Positions 15,601 to 30,600 of a stretch of 64,000 nt of DNA are shown in pieces (the first letter of the stretch is position 1; every line of letters starts with the position of its first letter). The position numbers were made by a program, and so were the translations under genes. Source of the DNA: Nemopilema nomurai (lineage: Eukaryota; Cnidaria; Scyphozoa; Rhizostomeae; Rhizostomatidae); contig ML133427.1 in assembly GCA_003864495.1 (NCBI GenBank), positions 1,295,026 through 1,359,025 on the forward strand. Direction: 5' to 3'. Below the pieces are notes generated by a model. That model saw only the letters and a list, made by a program, of their open reading frames with translations. It had not been told where the DNA came from and ran no database searches.

Positions 15601-18600
15601 ATCAAATGCGTTCTCATTTGGCACTGGGCTAAATGGTCTTATAAGCACTTCAGCTTCTTATCTGGCTCTCTTTCTGTTTAGGCGAGCTTCTGAGTAGTAA
15701 TGCTTTCTTCTTATTCGGTCTAATATCAAAAACATTTCAAGATTGCTCTGTAGCTCGTTGAGTTTCTAGTATATGCGAATAGGTTTTGAGGCTACTCTGC
15801 CTCTTATGATAGCCAGCAATGTGCTCATGCCTTATGGACTTAGCCACGACATGACCACATTAAGGAATGCAAGCCTGTGTAAAGGAAATGTCCTAAATTT
15901 CAAAAAGCGAGTTCATCTTGAAGCTGAGCTTACTTTTGAATTGAAAAGGTAATTATTTATGGATGAAGTTTAGTGTTAAACAAAGACTGTATTCATCGAC
16001 ATCTGATAGCTTAGAATTAGTACATTAGGAGCGAATAAAAAGTCGTTTTATTGCAACTGGGTAATTTCAATGATTTCTCTTGTCGTCCGTCTACTTTGAC
16101 CTTGAGATTAACAGATGTTTTGAACAAAGAGGGGAGGCCTTCTTCAATATCCTTCATCTGCCGCGCGCAATAAGAATTAGAGCTGTTTTTAACGGGATGG
16201 AGTATTTGTTCTCTATGTTGGGAGCTAGGCATCCAAAATCGATGGTGCTGCAATAAACGAGGTAAACTGTCTCCTTAAAGTAATTAGCGCAGTTTTTTAT
16301 CAACGAGTCTTTTCTTTTTTGAGAACCACTCCATATAATGGTAATGGTGTTTTATCAAACAAGCTAACATGTGATTTCAAAGTTTGTTTAATTGCAAAGT
16401 TTACAGGACGGCTGATTCCTGCTGCTCTTTCGAAAGATTTCCCCTAAATGCAAGCAGTAATGGTTTCTAAGATAGATTATGTCTAGTTATAATGGTTTAT
16501 TAGACTTGCATTCGTGAAATATTATCTGTGCGCATTGCGAATCTTAAGCAGAAGTTTGTTTTTCTACCTGCAGAAGTCTTTTATTTACTACATAGAGTAT
16601 ATTTTCTAGTGATTAGGATTACATGAACTCAAGAATCAAGTGCTTCTTCATTTAGCGTTTTAGCGAGCAACCAGGAGTAGTTCTTGAGGTAACCAAGTAC
16701 TTTTAGCTGTCAGCCCATTATCTCTGAAGTTGCACTATACAAGGAGTTTTCTCAAGAAGAGCAGGGTCTGTATGTGACAATTCTTGCCATTCGATCATGT
16801 TTGATAGCAAAATGCATGCAGTCGGACGTGAATGGTCTGTAGTGACGTGGACCGTGGCAATCGATGTTCTCAAACTGTCTGCAGTTTAGGCGTTTAGCTG
16901 TGCTTTTGTTTTTTGTCTAAGAATAGCTGACCATCTTCACTAGCTGAGTGATTATGCAAATTTATCTACCAGCAAGTGCAGAGAAATTGAAATCCTCATT
17001 TCAGCCACGTACTAGTTTTTATTGAGCTTTGACTCAGTTTTATTCGAACTAAAACATAATTAAGCCTCGGGCGGACTTATTGTTTGGGGAGTGTTTCTTG
17101 CATTACCATATAATAATTTTGGAATAACAAGTTTGTGTTTTTGTTTGAATTTAAGTTCGTTAATGATCTTCAGCAATACCTTTCTCTAGGTATTCTCAAA
17201 TGTTTTCACTGATTCACTGACTATTTGGTTTGTTGAAGGCAGATAATTTTTTTGAGAGCTTAGATGCAAAAGGAAGGTTCAACATGTAGGCATTCACATA
17301 TAGTTCACATCATCTTTGAAGAAAACGATTGATATTGCCATGCCAAAATGTGTGGATTAGAAGAAAAGTCAACAATCAAATCCTGTTTGGTTGGTTGACG
17401 TAGTTGTAATGAACATTGAACATCCAGATTATATTTAGCTCTCGGTCACTGCAAGTGCCTTTCCTCAAACCTTAAGTATGTTGAAGCTGGGTTTTGGTAG
17501 CTTGTAGTATTAAAAAAATACCCCAATATGCGTAGTCAAGTCAACATGTGCAAAAGTAGCCAAGTTGAGAAGTATTCGAACTTTCATGGTGATTCCAAAT
17601 AAGGCTTGCATGTGACGTAGGATATGCTGTACTACAAGACTCATTACTGGGCCTTTTTGCTTTTTCGCTTGGGCGCCATTTAAAGAGCATCTCAGATACA
17701 ACGATACGCTGATGATACTGAAAATGAAGAGGAAAGACCAGGGCACTGGTCGATAAGCTCGATACCATTTTTATGGAAGTATTGAGGATTCACTAGAGAT
17801 AACCATTAACACGTCAATCGCAAGAAAGTGCTGGGATTCTCAATCCATTATTTTGGGGGTCTCACCAAAATTTTCATGTTCTGGTGCCTGCCGCATGAAT
17901 AACCCCCCCTTCTTACACGCACCCATTGCAAGCCCTTTCATTGCAATTTTGCCGCCCATTTATCAACCATGTTGACCGGTATTGTTAATAATCGCTGATG
18001 CCCCTTGATGTTTTGAGTCTGCAATCCTATAAGACAATACTATCAGCCGTTCACGTGAGGTTCAAAGCGGAACTGAAATTAGTCTGGTGTCCGTATTATT
18101 CAAATTGAGAACTTCTAATTCGAACCTGCTACCATTTGCTGAACATTTGGGTGTTTGCGGTGGAGTTTCAACCTGTCAGCATTCGCTGGCCTTTACTCAT
18201 ACCATATCAGATATTTATGATTTCTTTAGAACAGTCATCAATGAGCTGCCTGTTTCGTTCTGCCCGGGTTTTCTCAAACTACTCTGTTCGATTAGCTGTT
18301 TGCCAAATACCAACGGGCTGCCTGCAATTGGATCTGAATCCATCATCGATGCGTCTGTTTCGTCAAAGCTGAGAGTGATTTCGATGATGGCGTCAAGGTG
18401 TTCAGCAGGAACAGCACCTGTGTTTAAGTAGCCACCAGCAAGTTGTGTTGTGTAGCTGTGTTGTTGTGCCCAAATGCACCGACGTAATGAATTAGCTGAA
18501 CAGGAACAATGACGAGCAAGAGCCAAATCTGATTGTTTTCGCGCATAATTGGAACTGTTTTGGAAGGCAGTTTGAGGTGCTATTTTGGATGGCTGACCTT

Positions 18601-21600
18601 CTTGAGCATTGGAAGCAAGAATACGGCGCGAAAATAGCTCGTTAAAGGAGCTCGATATTGAGAGTTTATGCAATTAAAGAACGTCATTGGTTTGCTTCTT
18701 GTGTCGATAGCTGTGCATTGCAAAATAGAATATCTTAGATCGAGGATCGCAAATAAGTGACCGAATAAGCTTACTATTTTTTCACCAAGGCAAAGAATAA
18801 CAAAGATTGTCGATGATATTGTCGATGATATTGTTGAACAAGTCATGATGAACTGGGTAGTTGGATTTTGAAGAAATATTGAAGCCAAGAAGCAGAATTT
18901 TCAAGATGACAAGCAGTTATTGGCAAAGTCCAAATGGGCTTGATGATAATTGGCTGTCCGTTAGCAACCGAACATCCCCAAGAGATGATATGTCCTTGTT
19001 ATCGTTTGACCTGGAGGTTAGAAAGTTTTCACTGATTCTTTGGTGAAGATCACATTCATAATAGAAGTACCTTCAGTTATTCAAATCAGACTGGTTTGGA
19101 TTTCGTTCTTTCGCTTATATAGTAGCACAAAGTACAGGGTTGTATGATGGAATAAGCAAAGTGTTACATAACCTCAGTGTGATTCCGAGGTTTAAGGTTT
19201 ACGATTTGTCTTTTTTCAATTCAGAGTGCTCTCTAACGAAATGACTAAGGAGTTGAACAAAAACTAGGGAAGCTTTTAGTCCTACTAAGAATGATCCGGA
19301 AATACACGTGTTTTTTAGATTGGTTAAATTTCAACGTTATGGAAACTGTAGTGAAGTGTTATTGTATGACACTAGAGCCCAGACTCTATCGATGTTTCGT
19401 TCGCTGTTTCGTGTTGTTGCTGCATGCTTTGTTTTGTTTTGTTTTCGGAAGCCGCATGGCCTAGACGTTGTTCTCTTTGTGTACTACCTATGACTTATAA
19501 GGAAGTTTATATTGGCCATGAGGATGGAATCTTATGTCATACAATAATACTTTTCTACATCACTCCCTTTTCTTGCAGAAACATCCAGTTTCTGTAACAT
19601 TACTTAAAAGAGCACTGCTATAAAATGTTTTGCTAGGATCGTAGATATTATGAAGAAAAGTGTGAAAGAGAGAGAAGGAAAAAATAAAGCTTGATTTGTT
19701 CCACTACACTTTGCTATTCGCGACTTCAAAGTGCACACTCAGGTGCATTTGCGATGGAAAATTTTCTGCACCATCAGTGTGATCCTTTTTACTATCTCTA
19801 GCCCTTTCCTCTTTCTTTTACTATCTCCAACCGTTAGGCATATGTCAGCCTTGTGGGCCAACTGAAAGCTCAATTGGTGCATGCAACAGTATATAGCTGC
19901 TGTTGCTTTTATATTGGAAAACTGCTGAATCTTTATCAGTTATGTGAGACTGAGTGAAAGTCACTTAAGTCAGCATCGTCAGTTCTATCTGCATCTTTTA
20001 GCAACAGCTTTTTTGTTCCTGTTGTCATAATCTGTGATTTCAATTTGGTAAAATAAGAGGATTTGTAAGCAACACTTGGTGTTTTTAAACGTGTCTCGAT
20101 ATAGCCCAACATCTAAGACCGGAGTTAGAGCCTTTTCAATGTGTTTCTTTTAGGACACGATGCAAGACGGAAAGAGGAGCCCTCGTTTTTACCTTGATCA
20201 GCTGGAGCGACATCTAAATCCGCAGCTGTACTCGAAACACCCGTCAAAGAAGATGCTCAAAGGAATCATCAACGTAGAACTTCTTTTGACTTCGCTTGAG
20301 GTTGACCTGCGATCCAGTCCAAATCCAACGTAAGGGTTTTTGATGTTCCTTCGAGTGTACCTTTATTTCCTGAAGGAATGTTTATATTTCCAGGGAAGCA
20401 TCGTCATGTTTTTTATTTTATAGTATGACTGCTAGTAGCTTTAAGTTTGCTGTGTTTGGGAAAGGTCTGGAGATTTTGTAGAAGTTGTAGAATAATGAGC
20501 TCTGGTTTGTTTCTTTTTGTTTTGAAAGAAGTGTGTCTGAGCGAAGAGAGAATTAGACCCCCTTGCGCTTAGCATTGGTTGCTCTCCATGTCAATCCAGG
20601 TTGAGGAAAAAAACAGGTTCTTTAAAAGTATAAAAAAGCAAAGATCTTTCTCATTGTTTCATTACAAATGTAGTCAAGAGTGCTTATCCAGTATCTTATC
20701 ATTAGTGCTGAAACTATAGTGAGCAAGGTGCATTATTGACCCAAAAATTAAATATTGCAATGGTGCAAATGAGATGGAAGCTTAAATCTAAAACGGTAAC
20801 GACGGTTATGCCACATCATGTCAACGCTTCAAATTTATGCCTATTTGTTGGAGCCCAATTGCAAGTAGTTGTTTAAAATGTACAGGCATGCACATGTAAA
20901 TGCAAACTATTGAAAGGAATGTTGCAAAGCCTGCTAGTATGATAATAAGGGCTGAAAAGAGACGTGGATAACAAGAGCTAGCAATCCTCCCATCACCTTG
21001 CAAATATCTTGTCTTTTCGCCCACTACCATCCCTTCAACAGCTGCGTCACCTTCAAAAGTCGGTTCTGTCATCGAATCAAATTCTTTTACCTTGGATAAA
21101 GGGTTAACCTCTTCTAGGAGCACAATGCTAAGAAGGACCTCCATGCGGACATTGTTCGAATGGAAGGCTTCTTTCTGGTCTCTTTCTTTATGTCGGTTCA
21201 GTAGCATCATTGACGTAGTAAAGATATGCAGCCAAATACTGAGGTCTACATTGAAGCTTCACAAGGGACAGTTGGTTTCAAAACCATGTTGACCCAGACA
21301 AGGAACAGTAACTGTGGTGTCAGTAGAAAGCCAGCTAATGAGGATTAAAAATATGCCAACCCATTTGAGAGGCATTCTGTAGCTGCGCTTTGAATGAAAA
21401 GCTACTTATTGTATTCTACGGAGGCGCCTGCCACCACTGTGACTCTTTGACATCGTTTTATGTTTCAACAGAGTGACCCTTATTTTCTTACTATTTACTT
21501 CTGTAGTGTTGGTACAGATGCATTCTTGGCTCAATTCAAATGACCCTTATGAAGAAATTATGTTTCGAAGTGATTGAACCTCGACCCTATAGGGATCTAC

Positions 21601-24600
21601 GTTCAATAATAATAACTGAAATTTTTAGAGGCGAGAGCGTGGGCCCCAGAGGTGAAGTTCCTGCTCTTACCAATTGACCGCCTGCAGAATGTGTAAGGCA
21701 TCAGTATTCAGTTTAATTTCGCTCTAACCAGTGGCTAATCCGTTAATGGCTTTTATATCCAGTGGAAATTCTCTGTCGATACGTGATGGCTGTTGCACAA
21801 TAAGTATCCTCGCGCGACAAGTGGCTCATCGGAAATTATCCATCATCAAATTCTACTGATGCCCCTCTGCATTAAGCGTTGATCTGGCGTAGTCATAGGA
21901 TCTCGTGGTCTCCATGACTGCCCCCATTGTGATGTGTTCAAAAGCAGCATTTAGGCCACTCGTCACAAGACCATTTTAATCATGCTTCCTCGTTTTAGAA
22001 TCAAGGTCACTCACGTGTTACCTATATCTTAAAGTAAAGTTGTACATGTCCATTTAAAACCTTTCTTTTGGTCCCATGATTACCGACGTACTGCCAATCG
22101 TTTTAATCCAATCTTGTAGACCACTAAATATACTATCATCTCACTATTACATGAGTATTGCTGAACAGTCTTTTGAAGAAAGCTTTTCCCTCAGAGAATA
22201 TATTTCCACCTGAGTACAAGCTTGTTCATGGCTGACTATATTGTTTGGGTCTTTCTGTATGCATACACTTTGTTCTGATCTTCTTGAAAATGCTGGTATG
22301 GTCAATCATTTGGTTCCCTGGCCTTTTGAGCCCTTGTTGACTATTGTTTTCTTACATAAGTCGTCCTCTTTTTGGAGAATAGGACATGTTTGTTTCAATA
22401 TATCTTAGCTTTCTCTCCAAAGTATTCGGAACATCTTGGAAGGCCTGTTTGTTTTGAATCCTCCTTCGCAGCATCAAAACAGTGCTGGTTTCAACAACGC
22501 CCTTCCATTGTCAGCACCATGGTTTTCCAGACTGTGACGTCAGTCCTTGAATGGGTTGCGATTGAATGGATTTGGGTGTTTGAACGCCAGACAACTGTTT
22601 ACTGAACCATGATTGACAATTCGTGAAAGAATTCGAGCTTTATCTGTGGTCGCTTGAGAGTTCGTGTCCGCGAAAGATGTGCTTGATCCTGACAGGGATA
22701 AACCTGTAATCCTTTGAAAGATTTTGTGTATTATCCACTGCCATTTGTTGGAATATTTCGAATATGGCAGAATCGAGGAATCAAACGAACTACAATCTAA
22801 GGCTAATCCTTTGAGTTGGCTGATAAATTTGTGTGTTCTTAATGCTTTTGGCCATATTTGCAATGAATATATAGACTATAACCATGTCGTCATGTGGTGT
22901 AGCCGCAAATTAGGTCCAAACTTTGGCCCCTCTAACGTCTAGTCCTAACCTGCACCATAAATAATTTATTATTCTGTTTATTCTATTTATAACGCTATTT
23001 ATTCTGTCAGCTTTTGGTTATTTTCCGACGTTTGCAGACTCTGAGGAGTGCCGGACGAAAAAGTACTTTAAGTATGCAAAAACTAGTTCCGCTATTTATG
23101 TTAAGAAAATCACCTTGACTTTGAGCTAACTTAAAATCTCCCTTAATTATCTATTATTATTTATTGTTCATTCAGCTGGTTTGTAAGACTTGATGTAGAA
23201 AGCCATTTCTAATTTGTTATCAAAAGTCCTTATTGTTTTATAATTATACTACGTAATGCTACCTGTAATACAAACAGATTGTGGTTGAAAAGCTTGATTT
23301 GTACTTTTTCATGTCAGTATCCATTGATTATCGTACTTGACATCACAGCTCGAACCTTGATACTAATTTCAGAACATTTGAAGGATTATGGCAGGGAAAT
23401 TTAATTCATAAGACTGCACGCGAATACCACGCTATGATAGAAAAGGTTTTAGGTAAAACAAGAGGCGTTTCTGCGTAACAAGGGGAAGTACAGATCGAGG
23501 CCCTTAAAGTTTTTGCAATTTTTTTGGTGTCGCTTCGAAGATGACCATCATTACATAGGACGAGACCGTAACACAGCTGAGCACTTTATATTTTTGGTCG
23601 GTACTTTGTTTTCCAATCAGAATGACAAAGAATGATCCAATGAATGGAAGCTTCCGTATGTAATGTGAACGTAACATGAATAATGTAGTCGGCTTTTCTA
23701 ACTGAAACGTTAGCCCCTAGTTTCGAGGGAATGTCTACTAAATTCGGCCTATAGAAAACCAGCAGTGAGTATTTTAATCCAAATAAAAGCTGCGAGCATT
23801 CATTTGTTTTCTTAGGTATTTTAATATTTCCTGTTGCCCCAAATGGATGAATTGAAATTGCCTTTAAGCTAAACCCACTTCTATTTTTTCCTACTTCATT
23901 ATGTTCTATTCGTTAGGAACTTTCGAAAGTAATCCACTCATTTATCCAGCTATTCGACCCAGGAGCTGCACTGTCGGCTGGGTTATCTGCTTTCTTTAAA
24001 TAGGTTTCGTGTCCCTTAAACAGGATAAATTCAATTATTGGAAATTAGCCTTGTGATTTCGGGTTACGAAACATGGCCCTGGTATTACAAAGTGTCTGAA
24101 AAGGGTAGTTCCGAAATCTTCTGACTAACGGCACAAGGGTTAATAGATTTAAATCAGAGAAAGGGTCATAAATCCTTTTTTGCCTTAATTAAACTTAATT
24201 CTCTAGCGACTAATCTTTTTAACCGACCGCCTTTTTGCTGATCCTGTGTTGCAATTAATCCTATTCTTGGATTAATCCCGCAATTTACTCCTGACACTTG
24301 ATAATCTTTATTTATCTTCAGATCAGCTTTCTGTCCACCTTAATCTATGGCTCCTTGTTGTTGTGTGTTGCTATTTTATCCACATTGATGACGCATCCTT
24401 AGTTACTTCTAAGATAAGAATTGAGTGCTAAGGGACGGAGACTTTTTTCGTACGTTATTAGGCAAATTAGTCCAAAATATAATCCGAGCTTAAGGATACA
24501 CCTTTTGTGCTCCTATGTAAGTCATCCTTTCTTTTCAAGTCCTAGTACTGTTTAGCGTTTATCACAATATATGCATGGACGAAAGTGTGTAGTTTGAAAA

Positions 24601-27600
24601 ATATCATGCGTTGAAAAGGCTTCTAGCATCGTCGACTGTCCCCTGTTTCTGTTTCCAGGGGCAACCGCATGCCAGAATGTCAATCGCTCCATCTTTTCTT
24701 CACGTCATATCATGTCATTAATTTTCGATCAGCAAAAATTGGAATCAGGACGCGAGATCCCAAGAACATTTTATACGTTTGTTTTCGTTAAGACTTTATT
24801 TATTAAATAATTGATTGATTATATGCTATATGAATGTGGAAGTTTGGTGTATGACTGTATTCTAGTCATTAATAGTCATAAGAATTTATAAATACAATAA
24901 GCCTATTCAAAGCAAATATTATCTAGAAAATAACGCTGAAATCGTCAGGCAAGCAAAGTTTCCAAAATACTCATCTGCATTAACTGTTTGAGTATATTAA
25001 TTGTTCATTGTAACTTATAAACTTTAAAAGAATGCAAAACTATTTATGGTGTTTGTTTAAAAAAGTACACAGTTTTCATTTCCTTGTTAGTTTAGTAATT
25101 AAAAAATCTAGTCCTTTAATAAACTCAGATTTTGATGGCAAAGCTGTAATAAATGTTCATTAAAATAGCCAGTGAGTAAGCAATATTACAACCTCATTCT
25201 AAGCTAATAAAGTGATATCGCTTTATTGCTCGTTTTCTGTAATTCCATATCTTTACTCAAAATAGTCTGTTTGACCCCGTTTTCCTCCTTGTTTGCGTGA
25301 GTGGCTGAGAGTTTATCTGACGTATTAAACATTTGACTCTTCCAGCTCCAATTTATCAAGAGTTAATTATGTCTGTTTTGAAGCAATTTTCATTAGATAA
25401 CTGTGTCACTTCTCAATGAACATCCAGAGTCTCTTATCAAATTGGACATATTGTAATTGTTGCCATGAACACTCTTTGAAAAGGAGGCTTTTATTGGGTG
25501 ACTTCTTATCACAGAAGACAATTTATTACATAATTTTTTAGACAGACCTTATGCCCTTGACAACCGATATCTTCGTCTAGAGGGTCACATTCTGGAATAC
25601 ATTGCGGCCAATTTCTATAGCGCAACTTTTTGTTGCATGCTGACTTCAATTTTGTATTTCTTTAAACGTCTAAAATATTTTTGATTTTCTTGACTTTTAT
25701 CTATTCAAGCTAGTTTATGAGTATTTATTTTGTTTAAGGTGGCTTCGTGAGTTTATCGATGAGCCAAACTGTGGCCATATCGTCCTGCTGAAATTTCTGA
25801 ATCATGTTCAACAGTGCGTCAGTGGAGGGCAAATCACCCCTAATGGGACGCCCAAGAAGAAATACGAAATTCTTTCGAAGGACTCGGTATGGAAAAAGTT
25901 TGATATCACAGCTAGATGTCTGATCAGTTTTCTTTTTTTTCCGAGTCCAACATCCTTGATTTGTTCATGCATGTCTCCTACCTGATTCACTATTTCCATT
26001 GCCATGAATAACTGATTTGATGGTTTATTTTCTCCAATTCTCTTCACTATTTGACTATGAATGACAATGGCGTGGTTTTCCTGCGTTAGAACGAGTAGTT
26101 TCGATGTTGCCCCAAGGTCGTTACGTCACAGGAAAGTTATCTGGAATTTTTCGACTCGACTACAGTTTTTGAAAAAGCACTTTAAACGATTTTAGCTCTG
26201 CAGGGTTAATGGATTTCGCCTAAAAGGTGCTGAGGAGTATGAATGGAAGTAGAGATCCCTTCTAAAAACCACTTTTACTTTGGTACATAAATATATAAGA
26301 TCGACGCCTGGTATACGGTGATGTAACAGAGAATTGGCCGGTTCCCATGGAGTGGCTAAAAATTAAAGAATATTTTATAGAGCTCTACTGTATTAGAGAG
26401 TTTACGCTGATCATATTCCTTTGAGAAGTCATGTATAGGTGATCACTTTCATTGTAGGAATAGCGACAACACGCTAGCATTTCATAGCTTAGACATGCAT
26501 GTACTCCCCTCATTCCATCTGCGATCAGCTGCACATTTCTACTTATAATGAATCGACATATATCTCCACAGTATGACGAGCATCTTTGTTTGCTGTGCAT
26601 CAAAGCGATAACCAAGAACAAGGTAGGAAGTGACGTAATTTTCCTGGCGATTCCTTGCTCAGGTCTCAACCTATAACACTTGCATTATTCAGGCCTCTAT
26701 CAAATATTGATTAAATAGCACGTTATCAACATCGCTGGTTTAGGCCCTGCTCTTACCTTGTCCCGTATATTGAAGCCACTCTGATAATTTCTTATAATGA
26801 CTAATTTCTCGATCAGCATCGCGATTATTCTTGCAATAGGACCAATGAATATCTAATAGAAAGCAAAGTCTTTGAATAGGCTCGTGGTGGCAGATAGAAT
26901 CCTTTTATAGATTTTCTGAGCAATGTTCCCTGCAATTAGATCTGCCTACCACTTATTCGAGTAACACGATTGGCAAACACACAAATCTACATTCTATCAA
27001 AGTCGTTTACGCTTTTCATTTCCTCGTTTTGCGCCACTTAGAAATATGCATTAGCCCCTTATGCCGTTACTTAATGTTTATTCAGGGTGGCGTACGCGTA
27101 GGCCGAGTTCAGGTTTACCTGTTGACACATTCCTGTGCAGTGGCATCTTAGGTGCAGCTACGCAGAATGAGATTTAAAGAACCGCACAGATTTGATGTAT
27201 GTGTTAGTTCCTCAGTGTCTTGGACCACTCAACTATGCAGCCTAAAAAATCCGGGTATTTGAAAAGCTTTCCCTTTACACGGGGGGTCACTGAAATCTGT
27301 ACAGTTGTAGACTACCAATAACGTACAATTTCCACGAGAATGCTTCATGATGCATGTGTACATAAGATTGGCATTGGTAGCAAATGTAAAGACCTCATCT
27401 AATCCCAGTGCTATCGAAGACTGCTATTCATTCCAGTTTAACCAGTTCACTTATCACCAGCCATGGGCCAATTCCAAGATGCCCACATCTATTCTAACGT
27501 GCTTTTGGTCCTGTGTCATGGTTTGGTAGGTTAAGGGGCAGATCCGCTCACGTGTTGTTTTGCAATTGTCATCAAAATGTTAATCCTATGAGCGCGTCTA

Positions 27601-30600
27601 TGAAGTCAGGATTCATTAGCTCTTCATCGACGCCTACTCGATGGCACTGATGGAGCATTGTAACGAATTGTGCAAATAAAGGATTATCCAAGTAAATCGA
27701 AACAGTCTTTCTGTTCGTCATCGATCCTGGACGATAAATCATTCCTCCAGTGGGCGTGACCAAGCAGCAATCATAGTAATCTCTCGTTTCGGGCTGTTAA
27801 TCAATAGGGATGATGTTTATTAATTTAAATATTCTTTCATCATCCTTTTTTATCAGACAAATATAATTTTAAAACTGGACGAATCGTTTTCACAGTCGCT
27901 AGAAAAACACAACCAGTTTTTGCATACTGACAAAAACATGTATGCAAAAGCCTGTTCTGCTATTTTTGGCTATTGTGAAGTTCTGTACAACGAATCACTT
28001 GTTCACAAATCATTTGGTGAATTGTCGTTGGTGTTAAAACTATAACCGATTCATGAAAGCTACGTTTTTAATGCGCTGGGCCTTCTAGAATTCTTAAGAA
28101 CTGTAATATATAGTAAGGTTTATAGGAGAGTATCTATTTACAAGTGTTCTCAGCTTTTTCTAAGCTTATTTAAACAACAATTATGCTTACTAAATCCTCC
28201 TTTGTTATAGTATGGATTTCAAACGATTCTTAGTGCTCCAAGAAGTCTGTCCCTTTTTGCCAGAAGTTTGAGGCTGAACAATATAAAAACTCGGACCACT
28301 GTTCTTAAGGTTTGCAGTTTCTTATTTCGATAGATTTGCTGTTTTCTTATTTCGATAGATTTGCTGTTTTTATATTTCGATAGATTTCAATAGGTTTGCC
28401 GTTTCTTATTTCGTATCAGATTTGGTAATTTCTTTTACTTTGATTGCTCTAAACTTCTGTTTATTTTCTCCGTTGATTGCATGATTTGCTGAAGATTTTG
28501 TTTCTCTTTTGCCAACCTTCGAATTATCAAGAACATCAAGGCAAAGTTTCCATTTTCTAAATGTTCAATTTTTAAATGATGCAGATTTGCTGGGGCATTT
28601 TTTGTTCATGTGACGGAGGCCATGAATTATGGATTGCACCAGTTTCTTCTCTTGCAACACTTTTGCTGAAAACTTTTTAATGGCTTTTGCGTCGAAGATT
28701 TTTCTTGATTTTCTGATCCTAATGATTTGTAGTTGCTGACGCAAGCATGTGAGCAACCAGATGGTCATGAAAAAGTCTTGAAGGCAATGGATGATTTCAA
28801 AATCTACATTAGCGAGAAATACAGATTTGAAAGTCTTGTTTTGTCCATAATGACACGCCCTTGCCATCCAACCTACCAAGTAAGGATTTAGATTCAGTGC
28901 CTTTCGCGTACTTCTGTATGTAAGTTCTTGACTGCATGTATGTACCATTTCTGCTAACTTAAAAGATGTTCTAATACTTGTTTGTGCTTTGGGAAGTTTA
29001 TACCCGGAACCTAGCATGAATAGAGATTGTCAGCGTGAGCAGATATAATATTTTGAGGTAATATGTGTATCATGCTCAAAACGTGTGTATGTAGAACGAT
29101 AAGGAAAAGAATTGGATTACATTTTATATCCCTCCAAGTTTATTTCTTGATATAGTTGCTTTTCAGGGGAGAAAATAATTTGCATCTACTTGAGTGTCGT
29201 AAATGAATAGCTTCGAGCTTTTAGTGCAAGAGGCGTCGAGGCCAAAGGTTGAAAAAATGGTGCAAAGCAGATGATAAAATCAATTTTCTTTATGCGAATT
29301 TTCATAATTTGTTAAAGGGAGATTGGGTTTGCACTGCTTACACCGTTATCGATAACCGTACTAAAAAATTCAAAAGTTGTTGCAGTTTTATTTTCTCTAG
29401 AATCGTTTATCACTGACGTATTCAAGGTAGACAGCAAAAGGTCATTGCACAATAAAAGTTTATGTTTTGTATCCGTACACTCTTGTGATGATGACGCAAC
29501 TTTATGATAATGCACAGAGTATTTTTGTAACAATATCATAACGAGAGAAATTTATACCGAATAAATAAATACTCCTTTGCCCACAGCAAACAGTCCTGCA
29601 ATTTTTAAACGCCATCATAACTCAAGCGCCATCTTCAAATTTACGAGTTTACTACCAGCAAGAGATCGAAAATGCTGGTTTCGTTGCTGATGCAGTTGAG
29701 GAGGTATCTGTTATTTTCAGTAATGAATAGTAACGACTTCTATCTTGAAGCAAAATGCATTTTTGATTGCAACTTTTGACGATGTTTTAGATACAAATAA
29801 AAGTATCTGTTGGTGTACTGTTTCAAGTATTTGCTCAACCAGTTAACTTTGCTTTCAAATATCTATCATATGGCCAGTCGTGTGTTTTGTTTACGTTGAA
29901 TGAGGAATTGTGTGGTAAAGCTTTGCGAGCCAGGCCCATCCTACATAATCCATGTTTGTTTGACATGTCCTTGTCCCGACAAATAGGACAGCACGCGTAT
30001 CAATTCAAACTGTTTTTTGTTATTAAGAATTCGATCCATATTTGTCTGGTTAGAACGTGATATTTCTGGGTTGGTACTAAAAGGAACGTCTGTGTTTGCC
30101 ACAATGTGATTCCTCAACGCAGTTCAACTAAAGAAGCTCTTGCCTTACAAGATTAACCTCGCGCTGTGCATATTTGCCGTACGAGGCCACAAAAACATAG
30201 CTATTGGTTTCGCCCAAATGTCATTACTCACGAAGTGTTATTCTGTAGACGTACATGCGAAAGCACCGTTTTCGAGGTTGAAAAGAGAATTTAAGTAGAA
30301 ACAACGAAAGTATTCGCAGGCCTTCGCGGTGGAATAGAAAGAAAAGGAGCTAATGCGACCAAACGGGGGAGGGGGGTGTGGTGGGCACCTTATGGTGACT
30401 AACCACACATTTTCAGCAATAGAAGAAGCCTTAGCATATTCTTACCTTGCTCGTATATGAACGTGTCTTTATTTTTTTTGCGTTTCCACTCTCTGGTCTG
30501 TGTATCACCCGTCTTATACGAAGGGGAAACAGAGAAGCTTCTCTATTGCCAAAAAGTGGCTGAGATGTATGAAAAGGCTTATTGAAAGTAGACTATTAGC

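Noticed and set aside
18080..18890. Open frames on both strands in intron 3
   Set aside because: Minus-strand frames start at TTG-type codons and no conserved motif is visible.
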